DNA of 64,000 nt from an uncultured Mollicutes bacterium (GCA_900550145.1 URRF01000001.1:1-64000); one strand, 5' to 3'. Shown: positions 1 to 6,961, counted from the stretch's first letter. Notes: generated by a model not told the origin, from the sequence alone. Numbers and translations are program-made.

Positions 1-36
1 ATTATAATATATAATATTTATATTATATATTATAAT
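1..36. repeat. Perfect AT-only inverted repeat at the left edge
   Basis: Two 16-base arms (ATTATAATATATAATA and its reverse complement) are separated by TTTA. The structure lies just downstream of the leftward gene that ends at 72, so it could act as its terminator. It could also be an AT-rich unwinding or cruciform site at the phage's left boundary. Nothing in the sequence decides between these. Confidence 0.6.
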
Positions 37-71
37 ACGTTTTACGTGCTTTTTATATAATATACGCATGG

Positions 72-509
72 TTATAGAATCTTATTAGTATTACTTTTAG
101 GATTAAGTTCAACAGCAAAAAGTTTTGCTTTTTCAAGACGATATTTATTTATTTGAACAGCAGAACCACATGCGATATTGTTATCAATATCAATATACAC
201 AAGACCTTTATCTCGAAGAGTATAAAGACTTCTGAAATAAGTAGTCGCAGAAATTTCATATTCGTCTTTAGCTTTTTGTCTTACAATAGGTGACGCAACT
301 TTACGATTGTAATTAACAACAACTTTCAGAAGATTAGTCTCAGCAGGTTTAAGATTATAAACACCACTTAAAAGAGCTACAAATAAATCGATACCATTAA
401 TATCATTATTCGTAATAAATTTAACAATATCAGTACCAGTAAAATTATGTAGATTTTCTTTATCTACATATAGAATATCAACGGTACGTTTATCAATACT
501 AAGTTCCAT
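72..509 (-). CDS. Winged-helix DNA-binding regulator (putative)
   Basis: This 145-residue protein is the only leftward gene at this end of the left arm. The middle (about residues 55-110 from the chosen start) has a winged-helix pattern: helix NLKPAETNLLKVVV, a turn, helix SATTYFRSLYTLRDKGLV, then a beta wing YIDIDNN. That is a common shape for phage and plasmid repressors or RepL-type initiators. The reading frame stays open to a TTG at 557, but the ATG at 509 is preferred because it is preceded directly by a 16-bp palindrome that looks like an autoregulatory operator. The gene is divergent from the zinc-motif gene at 617. Function is inferred from fold-like pattern and position only. Confidence 0.6.
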   Translation of the reverse strand: MELSIDKRTVDILYVDKENLHNFTGTDIVKFITNNDINGIDLFVALLSGVYNLKPAETNLLKVVVNYNRKVASPIVRQKAKDEYEISATTYFRSLYTLRDKGLVYIDIDNNIACGSAVQINKYRLEKAKLFAVELNPKSNTNKIL

Positions 510-511
510 AT

Positions 512-527
512 TTACCAAATTTGGTAA
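512..527. promoter_or_regulatory. Perfect 16-bp palindrome, likely operator
   Basis: TTACCAAATTTGGTAA sits 2 bp upstream of the leftward start codon at 509. A second half-site, TTTTTGGTAAC, follows at about 541-551. A perfect GC-containing dyad in such AT-rich DNA, placed over the translation start of a winged-helix gene, suggests autorepression. Confidence 0.55.
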
Positions 528-616
528 CCAATATAACCACTTTTTGGTAACTAACAAGGATAAATAATAATTTTTTATTATCTTGTACTCGAAATAATAA
601 TTAACCTGTTAATGAT

Positions 617-832
617 ATGATAGAAAAAATTTATGAAATTAGTTGTGATAATTGTAGTCATAGTATTAATCATACATTTTATAAACCTACTATTAAAGAT
701 TTAAAGGAAGATAATATTATTTGTTATAAAGGTAAACAATTCTGTTGTGAAGAATGTTTAGAAGAATATAAACGTGCTCACAAAAAGAGCGTAGATATTT
801 CTATTCATATAGATGATTCTATTACTCGATAA
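617..832 (+). CDS. Small cysteine-rich (zinc-binding) protein
   Basis: This 71-residue protein has a CDNC knuckle at residues 10-13 and a second cluster, CCEEC, near residues 43-47. Together they can form a four-cysteine zinc site of treble-clef or ribbon type. The C-terminus is charged. It is the first rightward gene and is divergent from the regulator at 72-509. Small zinc proteins in this position are often host-takeover factors, but nothing here shows a specific function. Confidence 0.65.
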   Translation: MIEKIYEISCDNCSHSINHTFYKPTIKDLKEDNIICYKGKQFCCEECLEEYKRAHKKSVDISIHIDDSITR

Positions 833-908
833 TGTATTAATTATGATACTAAATATAATAGTTAATAAATTATAATCTATTATATAACAGATAACAATCG
901 TTTATAAT

Positions 909-1100
909 ATGAATTTTATTAATAAAGATAATTATAATCAATTTGAAATTGTTATGCAAAATCATTCTTCTTATGATTTAGAACATAATGATTGTATTAA
1001 GAAAACATTTATTGTTAGAACTGAATTTATTCCTTTTAATAGTTTTATCGATTGTAATTTAGAACGAAAACATAATAATAATTTAGATTATAATCAATAA
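909..1100 (+). CDS. Hypothetical small protein
   Basis: This is a 63-residue, Asn-rich ORF with no recognised motif. It starts at an ATG after an AT-rich leader and lies in line with the gene at 617. Its codon use resembles its neighbours, but its length and low complexity leave some doubt that it is translated. Confidence 0.4.
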   Translation: MNFINKDNYNQFEIVMQNHSSYDLEHNDCIKKTFIVRTEFIPFNSFIDCNLERKHNNNLDYNQ

Positions 1101-1314
1101 CATTATATTACATATTATATCGAATATTGAAGTGAATATTATAGTATTTATAAGATAATACTGTTAGAGGTTAAGTGCTTGATTTACAGATAGATATTAA
1201 ATGTTAAATGTTTGTATATACGGATATTTAACTAAATTTTTAACACATAACGTTGGCGTATGCGGAAAAATATATTATCTTTATGATTATATTAATCATT
1301 TAATAGATAAAGTT

Positions 1315-1860
1315 ATGAGATATAGTTTTGAAACTAAAGCTAATAAAATTTATGCTAATAAAGTTGCTTCTTATGCAGAAGAAGATGCTGCTAAAATTAT
1401 TCCTACTAAATTTTCTCTTGATGTTGAAATAGAAGAAAAAGAAATACTTAATAGTATTGTTAATAATTATCAAGTTTATATTAATAAATCTTGTACTAAA
1501 GGAATTAAGTATAGTATTGCTGGAGAATTGTTCGATTTAATTGCATATAAACTTCGTAGAGATACTTTACTTCTCGCTTCATATATTCGTCTTAATATTA
1601 TTTATAACGGCAATTATGTTGAAATTACAGAAAAAGATTTTATGCAATTTTCTGGTCTTCAAAAGAATTGTTTTTATAATGCTATAGAAGATGCCATTAA
1701 TAATAAAATTATTGCTCGTACTACTCGTAAATCTATTTACGTTGTTAATCATAATATGATATTTAAAGGCAATCTTGGAGAATTTATTGCAAAATATAAA
1801 ATTAAATACCCCGATGGTTGTAAAGTTGATAGTAATGGAAAGATTATTTTAGAGCATTAA
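1315..1860 (+). CDS. RepL-like winged-helix replication/regulatory protein, paralog 1
   Basis: The 181-residue protein ends with a segment (KSIYVVNHNMIFKGN, then IKYPDGCKVDSNGKIILE) that is nearly repeated in the leftward protein at 30622-31221 (KSIYVVNHNFIFRGN, then LKFPNGCKLDSKGRVIIE). The preceding region, about EITEKDFMQFSGLQKNCFYN, fits a DNA-binding helix-turn-helix. The frame is open upstream to 1201, but ATG 1315 is chosen because the paralog begins at the matching place (MRYSFETKANK versus MPQFSFETKANK). RepL-family proteins of plasmids share the 'wing then N-x-IFKG' ending. The role is probably initiation of replication or control of phage maintenance, by inference. Confidence 0.75.
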   Translation: MRYSFETKANKIYANKVASYAEEDAAKIIPTKFSLDVEIEEKEILNSIVNNYQVYINKSCTKGIKYSIAGELFDLIAYKLRRDTLLLASYIRLNIIYNGNYVEITEKDFMQFSGLQKNCFYNAIEDAINNKIIARTTRKSIYVVNHNMIFKGNLGEFIAKYKIKYPDGCKVDSNGKIILEH

Positions 1861-1884
1861 GGTTAATGGTTTTAAGTTATAGTT

Positions 1885-1924
1885 ATCGACAATAGTTATC
1901 AAACTGTTGTCGATTGTTGTTTTA
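1885..1924 (+). terminator. Hairpin terminator after the RepL-like gene
   Basis: Arms ATCGACAA (1885-1892) and TTGTCGAT (1907-1914) are followed by a T-rich run. It lies 25 nt after the stop codon at 1860. Confidence 0.6.
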
Positions 1925-1950
1925 AAGCAAACATAAAGCAGAAAATAGAT

Positions 1951-2466
1951 ATGGAAATAGTTATAACTACAACAATAAGATTTATAAAGAAAGTAACAAA
2001 AAGTAATACTGGAGAAAATAATCTTATTGAAAATAATAAAAATAATAGAAGAAATAATAATAAATAAGATAGTAAAAATAATGTAGAAAATAATAAGAAA
2101 GATAATGTAGAAAGATAGTGTAGAAAGATAGTGTTGATTTAAAGTTTGAAGTTTATGTGTATAATAAATATAGAGATAAAAGAAATGATAAAATAGGAAG
2201 TAAATAAAGAAAAAGACTAATGAAGTAGATAATAAAACATATAGTAAAGTAGATAATTTAAAATTTAAGATTTAATAAAAGATAATAAGAGTAATAATGA
2301 TAAATATAAAATGAGAGATAAAATGAGAAGTAATGCTACTATGAAATTTGAGATTTATGAAATAGAAAATGATAAAGAAAATAGTGGGGAAAATATAAGA
2401 AATAATAAAGTTGATAATATTAATTTAAAATTTGAGGTTTATGAATGTACACGGGGAGGTATGTAG
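1951..2466 (+). pseudogene. Degenerate purine-rich repeat region, probable decayed repeat-protein gene
   Basis: This stretch holds no long ORF, but short open pieces in different frames encode related peptides: VDLKFEVYVYNK, KVDNLKFKI, TMKFEIYEIEN and NINLKFEVYE. The corresponding DNA motif, roughly TTTAAAATTTGAGGTTTATG, recurs near 2136, 2257, 2340 and 2425. The longest intact pieces are 1951-2067 (38 aa, Asn/Lys-rich) and 2311-2466 (51 aa). The simplest reading is a tandem-repeat gene broken by frameshifts and stops. Very AT-rich drift could also give some of this similarity. Confidence 0.4.
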
Positions 2467-2508
2467 TAGACTACCCCCGGTGCTATCGATAGTTTTGAAT
2501 ACCCCCGT
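2451..2508 (+). promoter_or_regulatory. GC-rich structured leader with two alternative hairpins
   Basis: ACGGGGAGGTA (2451-2461) can pair either with TACCCCCGGT (2472-2481) or with TACCCCCGT (2500-2508). The second option encloses the palindrome CTATCGATAG. This GC island is isolated in AT-rich DNA and lies just before a promoter-like element, so it may be a terminator or switch between transcription units. Confidence 0.4.
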
Positions 2509-2524
2509 CATGAAAGTGCCAAAC

Positions 2525-2553
2525 ACCTCATACTTCAACATAATAAATCTTGG
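2525..2553 (+). promoter_or_regulatory. Early promoter-like element, copy 1
   Basis: This is one of four near-identical 29-bp elements that begin ACCTCATAC and end AAATCTTGG in this copy. It lies 103 bp before the small membrane gene at 2657. The leader that follows resembles the leader after copy 2 (shared GTTATTACTAAC and GGTGAGACT-type blocks). Confidence 0.6.
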
Positions 2554-2656
2554 TATAATAAATATTATACTCATCAAGATGTTGCACTGCATGGCACTGA
2601 CGATGTTATTACTAACACAATGCAGAGAGTTCGGTGTGAGACTGACATTGATAACT

Positions 2657-2806
2657 ATGAAATTAAAATTAAATTTATTCAAGAAGTTAACAAATGAAGA
2701 TAAACATATAATAGCAATCATTATTGATTTAATTGGTTGTGTGTTATTTGTTGTTGCTTTATATTACGGTATCTATTGGTGTTTAAAATCTTGGGCATTA
2801 TCTTAA
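2657..2806 (+). CDS. Small single-pass membrane protein
   Basis: This 49-residue protein has a charged N-terminus (MKLKLNLFKKLTNEDK), one hydrophobic helix of about 22 residues (IIAIIIDLIGCVLFVVALYY) and a short tail. An in-frame TTG far upstream extends the ORF across the GC-rich hairpin and promoter element, which is implausible. ATG 2657 gives the same promoter-to-start distance as the next unit. It probably acts in the host inner membrane early in infection; its function is unknown. Confidence 0.5.
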   Translation: MKLKLNLFKKLTNEDKHIIAIIIDLIGCVLFVVALYYGIYWCLKSWALS

Positions 2807-2819
2807 TTATTAAATAATT

Positions 2820-3062
2820 ATGAATGAGTTTGTTTATGTAGTTTCATTAACTGGAAAACATGTATTTCCTGATTGGTCTATTGAATATGCTATAAAACAT
2901 ATGGACGACTTAGATAAAGTTCGTGACAAGATTAAAGAAAATCATGGTATTGAATTTGAAAAACTTTCTTCTCGTTTTCATAATGGTTGGTGGAGATTTA
3001 ATAACGTAACCGATGATAGAGATATTCATCTTATTGTAGAACGAGTTGACATTCTCGATTAA
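2820..3062 (+). CDS. Hypothetical protein
   Basis: This is an 80-residue, acidic, soluble-looking protein with two tryptophans (GWWRF, about residue 58). It follows the small membrane gene by 13 nt and is closed by a strong terminator, so the two form a mini-operon. No family is recognised. Confidence 0.6.
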   Translation: MNEFVYVVSLTGKHVFPDWSIEYAIKHMDDLDKVRDKIKENHGIEFEKLSSRFHNGWWRFNNVTDDRDIHLIVERVDILD

Positions 3063-3065
3063 CAA

Positions 3066-3110
3066 ATAGCTAATATGGTGAGAGATAATCTTGCTATATT
3101 AGCTATTTTT
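3066..3110 (+). terminator. Rho-independent terminator
   Basis: A perfect 11-bp stem, ATAGCTAATAT (3066-3076) with ATATTAGCTAT (3096-3106), is followed by TTTTT. It ends the 2657-3062 unit. Confidence 0.8.
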
Positions 3111-3123
3111 ATTTATCTTACAT

Positions 3124-3152
3124 ACCTCATACAATAACATAATGAATCTTGG
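3124..3152 (+). promoter_or_regulatory. Early promoter-like element, copy 2
   Basis: It begins ACCTCATACAATAACATAAT and ends GAATCTTGG, lies just after a terminator and is 102 bp before the start at 3255. Confidence 0.65.
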
Positions 3153-3254
3153 TGTACAACATGTGGCGTTATTGTTTGACACTGTTATTACTAACTAAAC
3201 GCTCGGCAACCAAGTCGTTAAATTGGTGAGACTCTGAAAGAGAGCATTAAAATC

Positions 3255-3752
3255 ATGGCTACTTCAAAAGCTGAAAACGAAGTGAGTGTTATAAACGTAG
3301 TTGTTAAAGCTGTTAGAGTTTACTCAACAGGAGACAATGTTCGTTATCGTGTTCAATTTAATAGTCCTTTTCAAGGCTATGCAAAAGACATGAATGGTGA
3401 TTACAATCTTACAGAGATTGATTATATCGATTTCGTTCCTTCTGTTTTGATTGCTCAATGTCTTAACATTGTCGAAGGTCTTGATATTCTGTATACCAAG
3501 AAGAAAGAAGCTGGTCTTCGTTCTAATGGAGTGACAGGATTTGGGGCTGCTGAACTTCAAGCTGTTCTTCGTAATGCGAAAATGCAACTTGAACGTAGAC
3601 ATTTCAGTACTGGCGAAGAATACGTTACAGCGGACGGCGAAGTTTGTACTCACGAACACGATGGCTATTCTACTTCTATTGTAGATATTCGTGTTACTGA
3701 ACGTGTTCAGACAAAGCTCGATGACATGCTTGACAAGATGCTCGAAATCTAA
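3255..3752 (+). CDS. Early conserved protein, paralog A
   Basis: This 165-residue protein is distantly related to the product at 5319-5903. Both have a beta-rich N-terminal half containing a Gly-Tyr/Phe plus Asn-Gly turn (GYAKDMNGDY versus GFVSNDNGVTY). Both have a C-terminal half in which GEEYVTADGEVCTHEHDG matches GEQFTNPFSTRNDATV. Its GC content is visibly above that of its neighbours, as in highly expressed genes. It has its own promoter-like element and terminator. Function is unknown; an early, abundant nucleic-acid-binding protein is one possibility, not shown by any motif. Confidence 0.75.
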   Translation: MATSKAENEVSVINVVVKAVRVYSTGDNVRYRVQFNSPFQGYAKDMNGDYNLTEIDYIDFVPSVLIAQCLNIVEGLDILYTKKKEAGLRSNGVTGFGAAELQAVLRNAKMQLERRHFSTGEEYVTADGEVCTHEHDGYSTSIVDIRVTERVQTKLDDMLDKMLEI

Positions 3753-3763
3753 TTCGAGCTTAT

Positions 3764-3803
3764 ACTCCAATGGCAGGATTAAGTTCCTACTGTTGGAGTT
3801 TTT
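3764..3803 (+). terminator. Rho-independent terminator
   Basis: Arms ACTCCAA (3764-3770) and TTGGAGT (3793-3799) have further partial pairing inside and are followed by TTTTT. Confidence 0.7.
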
Positions 3804-3813
3804 CAAACTCAAT

Positions 3814-3842
3814 ACCTCATACTATAACATAATAAATTTTGG
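3814..3842 (+). promoter_or_regulatory. Early promoter-like element, copy 3
   Basis: It begins ACCTCATACTATAACATAAT and ends AAATTTTGG. It is placed directly after the terminator at 3803 and 75 bp before the start at 3918. Confidence 0.65.
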
Positions 3843-3917
3843 AAACAAGTTGATTATACAATTAACTGTTCTATTAAGACTTTTACTAATCATATTATTA
3901 ATTTAAATGTTACAATT

Positions 3918-4388
3918 ATGAAAAAGAATGTTGAACTTACTCCTGAAATTATTAAAGCTGTTTATGATGATATTATGAATAAACATGGTATGACAAAAAG
4001 AGAAGTTTGTGATTATATTACTCAATGTAGTAATAATACCAATCAATCTCGTGAAGAATATATTCTTGATTATTATAATTTTTTTATTTTAAAAGATGAT
4101 GAATGCATTAGTGATAATATTGAAGACATTGACAAGGTTAACTTTGAAGAATTAACTGAAACTGACAAAAAAGTTATTGCAAGTCGTAAATATATGTGTC
4201 ACGAGTATGTTAAAGAACTTATTCGATATATTAATAAATTAATTAATGTTGAATTAAGTAATGATAGACATGCTGTTGATGAAACTGCTGTTATTATGTA
4301 TGCTATTCAAGCGATTAATAGAGATGTTGTTAATGCGGTTGGTGACACTCAAAGGATATTAGAGTTAATAAAACAAAAACAATCGTAG
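3918..4388 (+). CDS. Hypothetical early protein
   Basis: This is a 156-residue, largely helical, acidic protein (MKKNVELTPEIIKAVYDDI...). It contains a TKREVCDYITQ segment that could be a helix-turn-helix, but the pattern is weak. It is the sole gene downstream of promoter-like copy 3 and ends at TAG, directly followed by an AGCTA-type hairpin. Confidence 0.65.
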   Translation: MKKNVELTPEIIKAVYDDIMNKHGMTKREVCDYITQCSNNTNQSREEYILDYYNFFILKDDECISDNIEDIDKVNFEELTETDKKVIASRKYMCHEYVKELIRYINKLINVELSNDRHAVDETAVIMYAIQAINRDVVNAVGDTQRILELIKQKQS

Positions 4389-4424
4389 ATAGCTGTTATT
4401 AGCTCTGTATTGAACGATTGAAAA
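4388..4424 (+). repeat. Partial AGCTA inverted-repeat module
   Basis: TAGCTGTTATTAGCTCTG followed by TATTGAA matches the 5' arm of the longer modules at 7898, 22918 and 62276 (reverse). It starts right at the stop codon, so it may contribute to termination. Confidence 0.5.
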
Positions 4425-4425
4425 A

Positions 4426-4570
4426 GATATGATAGAGAGTAAGGAAAAGAGAAAATGTGAAATTAAGCTATTTGAGGCTATTTAGAGCATTAGTGGCAGT
4501 AGCAATAGGAGGAACACATTCCACACCCTTGTTATTACCTCTCTCTTTTCCCTCTTTATCTCTCTCTTCA
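4426..4570 (+). ncRNA. Candidate structured RNA
   Basis: The purine-rich run near 4430-4455 (GAGAGTAAGGAAAAGAGA) is complementary, with few mismatches, to the pyrimidine-rich run near 4540-4567 (CTCTCTTTTCCCTCTTTATC). The roughly 85 nt between them hold smaller hairpins, for example GGAACACATTCC. No ORF covers the region and it is more GC-rich than its surroundings. It could be a small RNA or a structured transcript end. Confidence 0.35.
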
Positions 4571-4599
4571 AGACTTCAGCATACTGTGTCAAACAACAA

Positions 4600-4870
4600 C
4601 TCAAATAGTTTTATTTAAATTCTTAACCTTATTATTATCAACATCATTATCAACAATATTTTAATTAATATTTTAAACAGCTTTATCTAAACTCTTAATT
4701 TTAACTTTATTATTTCTACTTTAATTTCTATTATTAATAACTTCATTAGTAACAACTTAAACAATTTTACTTAAATCTTTAATTTTAGCTTTTGTTCTAA
4801 CTTGTTTAATAACTCTTTTAAGAGCTTTATTTTCTTTTATTTGATTGGGTTCGTCTTAAACAAGTTTAAG
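4600..4870 (-). repeat. Degenerate tandem repeats, about 75-84 bp period
   Basis: Pyrimidine-rich blocks resembling AAACAGCTTTATCTAAACTC recur near 4602, 4675 and 4759, with a weaker one near 4801. Read leftward they encode related peptides (KIKDLSKIV, KIKSLDKAV, KVKNLNKTI), each closed by a stop codon. The stretch looks like another decayed repeat gene, on the opposite strand from 1951-2466. Confidence 0.35.
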
Positions 4871-4980
4871 GCTCACTCTTTAACTACGTATAACTTTATG
4901 TTATTAAGTTATAGTAAGTTACAGTTTATAACTCTCATGTAAAACTTTTTTATGTAACACAATATAAAACTTAAACAGAT

Positions 4981-5148
4981 ATGATTAAATTAATATTATT
5001 AGGAATAATATATGCAGTAGTAACTGCAATATGTTTTATAAAAATAAAACGAATAGGAGATTCAATAAGACTTGAAGATACTATAAAAATAGTATTATAT
5101 TTAGTGGTATTTCTATTTACATCTGTATTAGTAATACAAAATTTATGA
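4981..5148 (+). CDS. Small two-helix membrane protein
   Basis: This 55-residue protein has two hydrophobic segments, LILLGIIYAVVTAICFI (about 4-20) and IVLYLVVFLFTSVLVI (about 37-52), joined by a basic then acidic loop. That gives a hairpin membrane topology. It ends with TGA; the same frame continues for 15 more mostly hydrophobic codons to TAA at 5194-5196. Such small hairpin proteins in phages include holins and superinfection-exclusion proteins, but location among early genes does not favour lysis. It lies in the otherwise gene-free 4389-5318 gap. Confidence 0.5.
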   Translation: MIKLILLGIIYAVVTAICFIKIKRIGDSIRLEDTIKIVLYLVVFLFTSVLVIQNL

Positions 5149-5207
5149 TTATTATATTATTTAATAGGTTTAGCAATAGCTTTACTTATTGAATAATATA
5201 TTTATTC

Positions 5208-5236
5208 ACCTCATACAATAACATAATAAATTTTGG
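5208..5236 (+). promoter_or_regulatory. Early promoter-like element, copy 4
   Basis: It begins ACCTCATACAATAACATAAT and ends AAATTTTGG, identical to copy 3 except for one base, and lies 82 bp before the start at 5319. Confidence 0.65.
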
Positions 5237-5318
5237 ATATATGATTTATAAGACTTTTAATAGTTTTATTAACATTATCATTATAATTATCATTATTAAC
5301 AATTAAAAATTATTAGTT

Positions 5319-5903
5319 ATGGCTAAAGAAAATGCTGCAACTGTAGAACAAGTTAATGTTCAAGTTGAAAATGGTGCTGAAAATGCAAGTAATGAAATGA
5401 TTAATGTAAGTTATCAAAACTGCATTAAAAAATTAATTGCTGCTGGTTGTAAACGTATTAATTCTGTTAGAATTAAAAACGTAAACTTTACTGAGAAAGA
5501 TAACTATACTATGATTAGTTTTACTCTTAGTACTCCTATTCGTGGTTTTGTAAGTAACGATAACGGTGTTACTTATCAAGAAGGTATGACTAATACTTTG
5601 TTTACTTCTTTATATGCTATTGTTGGAGCAGTTAAAGAAGATGATGAACTTGGTTGGATGGCTAATGCTCTTCTTGATAATCCTCAAGCTCTTAACTTGA
5701 TATTTAATGGAGGTAGTATTGATATTCTTCAACAAGAAATTGTTGCTGGAGAACAATTTACTAATCCGTTTAGCACAAGAAATGACGCTACTGTTCAAGT
5801 TTATGATCATGATGTTATTATTAATCATATTATTGGTTTTAAACTTGGTAAAACCGGAGAAAAGATGGCTGCAAGATTTGCAGATAAATTGATGGGCTTC
5901 TAA
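5319..5903 (+). CDS. Early conserved protein, paralog B
   Basis: This 194-residue protein is related to the 3255-3752 product but carries an extra Ala/Asn/Glu-rich N-terminal stretch of about 25 residues. The core runs from KRINSVRIKNVNF through FTLSTPIRGFVSNDNG to the C-terminal YDHDVIINHIIGF block. It has its own promoter-like element and is followed by two strong hairpins, so it forms a single-gene unit. Function is unknown. Two copies under the same promoter type suggest duplication and divergence. Confidence 0.75.
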   Translation: MAKENAATVEQVNVQVENGAENASNEMINVSYQNCIKKLIAAGCKRINSVRIKNVNFTEKDNYTMISFTLSTPIRGFVSNDNGVTYQEGMTNTLFTSLYAIVGAVKEDDELGWMANALLDNPQALNLIFNGGSIDILQQEIVAGEQFTNPFSTRNDATVQVYDHDVIINHIIGFKLGKTGEKMAARFADKLMGF

Positions 5904-5914
5904 ATTATACATAT

Positions 5915-5956
5915 AATATTAGTAGTAATGATATAAATATTGTTACTACTAATATT
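5915..5956 (+). terminator. Long perfect hairpin after paralog B
   Basis: A 14-bp perfect stem pairs AATATTAGTAGTAA with TTACTACTAATATT. A second hairpin at 5969-5999 (TAATGTAAT with ATTACATTA) follows it. Both lack a clean T run, so the terminator role is likely but not certain. Confidence 0.55.
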
Positions 5957-6159
5957 TATATTGTTTATAATGTAATTATTGTTGATATTATTACATTATT
6001 TATGCTGTTAAGCATATAATATACTTTTTAGCATGATTATAATCAAGAAGTTAAACATGTGACGAAAAAAATATATTAAATATCTTGTATGGTATTGTAA
6101 TTGTTTTTATATTTACATAAAATATTAATCTTACTATTAATCTTTAAACAAATAAAATT

Positions 6160-6738
6160 ATGGACATTGAACAATCTGTTGTTGAGAATTTAAAAAAGTC
6201 TGTTAATGATAATGGTGTTAATTCTCAAAAAGAAAATGAAGGTGTTAACGAAAATACTATGAGTCCTATTAATGGTTCTTATAGAGGTAAGCAGAATAAT
6301 AAAAATAAAAAAGAACATAAACGCACTTATGTTCCTGAAAGATATGCTAAACTTCCTAAGCATATTCTTGAAATTGTATTTATTATCAAATTTAATGCAG
6401 AAATTCGTCGATTTACTGCAAAAGGTATTATTAATACTTTATTTACAAGAGATGAAATTAAGACTAAACGTCCTTATATTAAATTTCTTTGGAATAAGTT
6501 TGTTATAAATACTAACGGTTTGAATCATGAGTATAATTATAATGAAACTTTTTTCATTAATAGTTTAATTGCTTCTTTTCAATGTTTTGCAGAGATTGCA
6601 CAAGAAACTATTAATAAGTTTTGTTCTGAAGAATTAAGTGATGATCATATTGCTGATATTTCTTCCGATAATATCAATAAAATAATCGAACTTAATAAAC
6701 AGAATGCAGATATTAAATCTGTTGATGTTGAAGATTAA
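6160..6738 (+). CDS. Hypothetical protein with disordered N-terminus
   Basis: In this 192-residue protein, residues 1-60 are Asn/Lys/Glu-rich and probably disordered. Residues 65-170 look helical (PKHILEIVFIIKFNAEIRRF, then FINSLIASFQCFAEIAQ). No family is recognised. It is followed by a hairpin made from two inverted copies of the dispersed CTCTACGGGG repeat. Confidence 0.6.
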   Translation: MDIEQSVVENLKKSVNDNGVNSQKENEGVNENTMSPINGSYRGKQNNKNKKEHKRTYVPERYAKLPKHILEIVFIIKFNAEIRRFTAKGIINTLFTRDEIKTKRPYIKFLWNKFVINTNGLNHEYNYNETFFINSLIASFQCFAEIAQETINKFCSEELSDDHIADISSDNINKIIELNKQNADIKSVDVED

Positions 6739-6756
6739 AATTTATTTGGTATAAAT

Positions 6757-6766
6757 CCCCGTAGAG
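6757..6766 (-). repeat. Dispersed repeat copy 1, reverse (intergenic)
   Basis: CCCCGTAGAG forms the 5' arm of a 14-bp hairpin (6753-6802 in total) with copy 2. Confidence 0.8.
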
Positions 6767-6788
6767 AAGAACGATATATCACTGATTC

Positions 6789-6798
6789 CTTTACGGGG
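6789..6798 (+). repeat. Dispersed repeat copy 2 (intergenic)
   Basis: CTTTACGGGG forms the 3' arm of the hairpin with copy 1. The flanks AAAT and ATTT extend the pairing, so the pair may serve as a terminator after 6738. Confidence 0.8.
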
Positions 6799-6820
6799 AT
6801 TTAAACTTAATCTTATAATT

Positions 6821-6961
6821 ATGATTATAGAGAATAACGATAACGATATATCTGTCGAGGTTGAAATTCCAAGTTATCTTTATGATACAGATTATGACGA
6901 TGTAAATTGGAATAATATGCCTGATGAAGATGATGAAGAATTTGATACATTTTGTAGTTAA
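6821..6961 (+). CDS. Small acidic protein
   Basis: This 46-residue ORF (MIIENNDNDISVEVEIPSYL...) ends in a strongly acidic stretch, MPDEDDEEFDTF. It is a real candidate because it fills the space between two hairpins and starts 22 nt after the repeat pair with a typical AATT-ATG context. Highly acidic mini-proteins in phages often mimic DNA to block host proteins, which is a speculation here. Confidence 0.45.
   Translation: MIIENNDNDISVEVEIPSYLYDTDYDDVNWNNMPDEDDEEFDTFCS

Noticed and set aside
2425..2721. Leftward 98-codon ORF
   Set aside because: It runs antisense to the small membrane gene and the promoter-like element; codon use and hydrophobic composition look like a shadow of AT-rich sequence.
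3324..3812. Leftward 162-codon ORF opposite paralog A
   Set aside because: It is antisense to a convincing gene with paralog, promoter element and terminator; its protein is low-complexity Ser/Asn/Ile.
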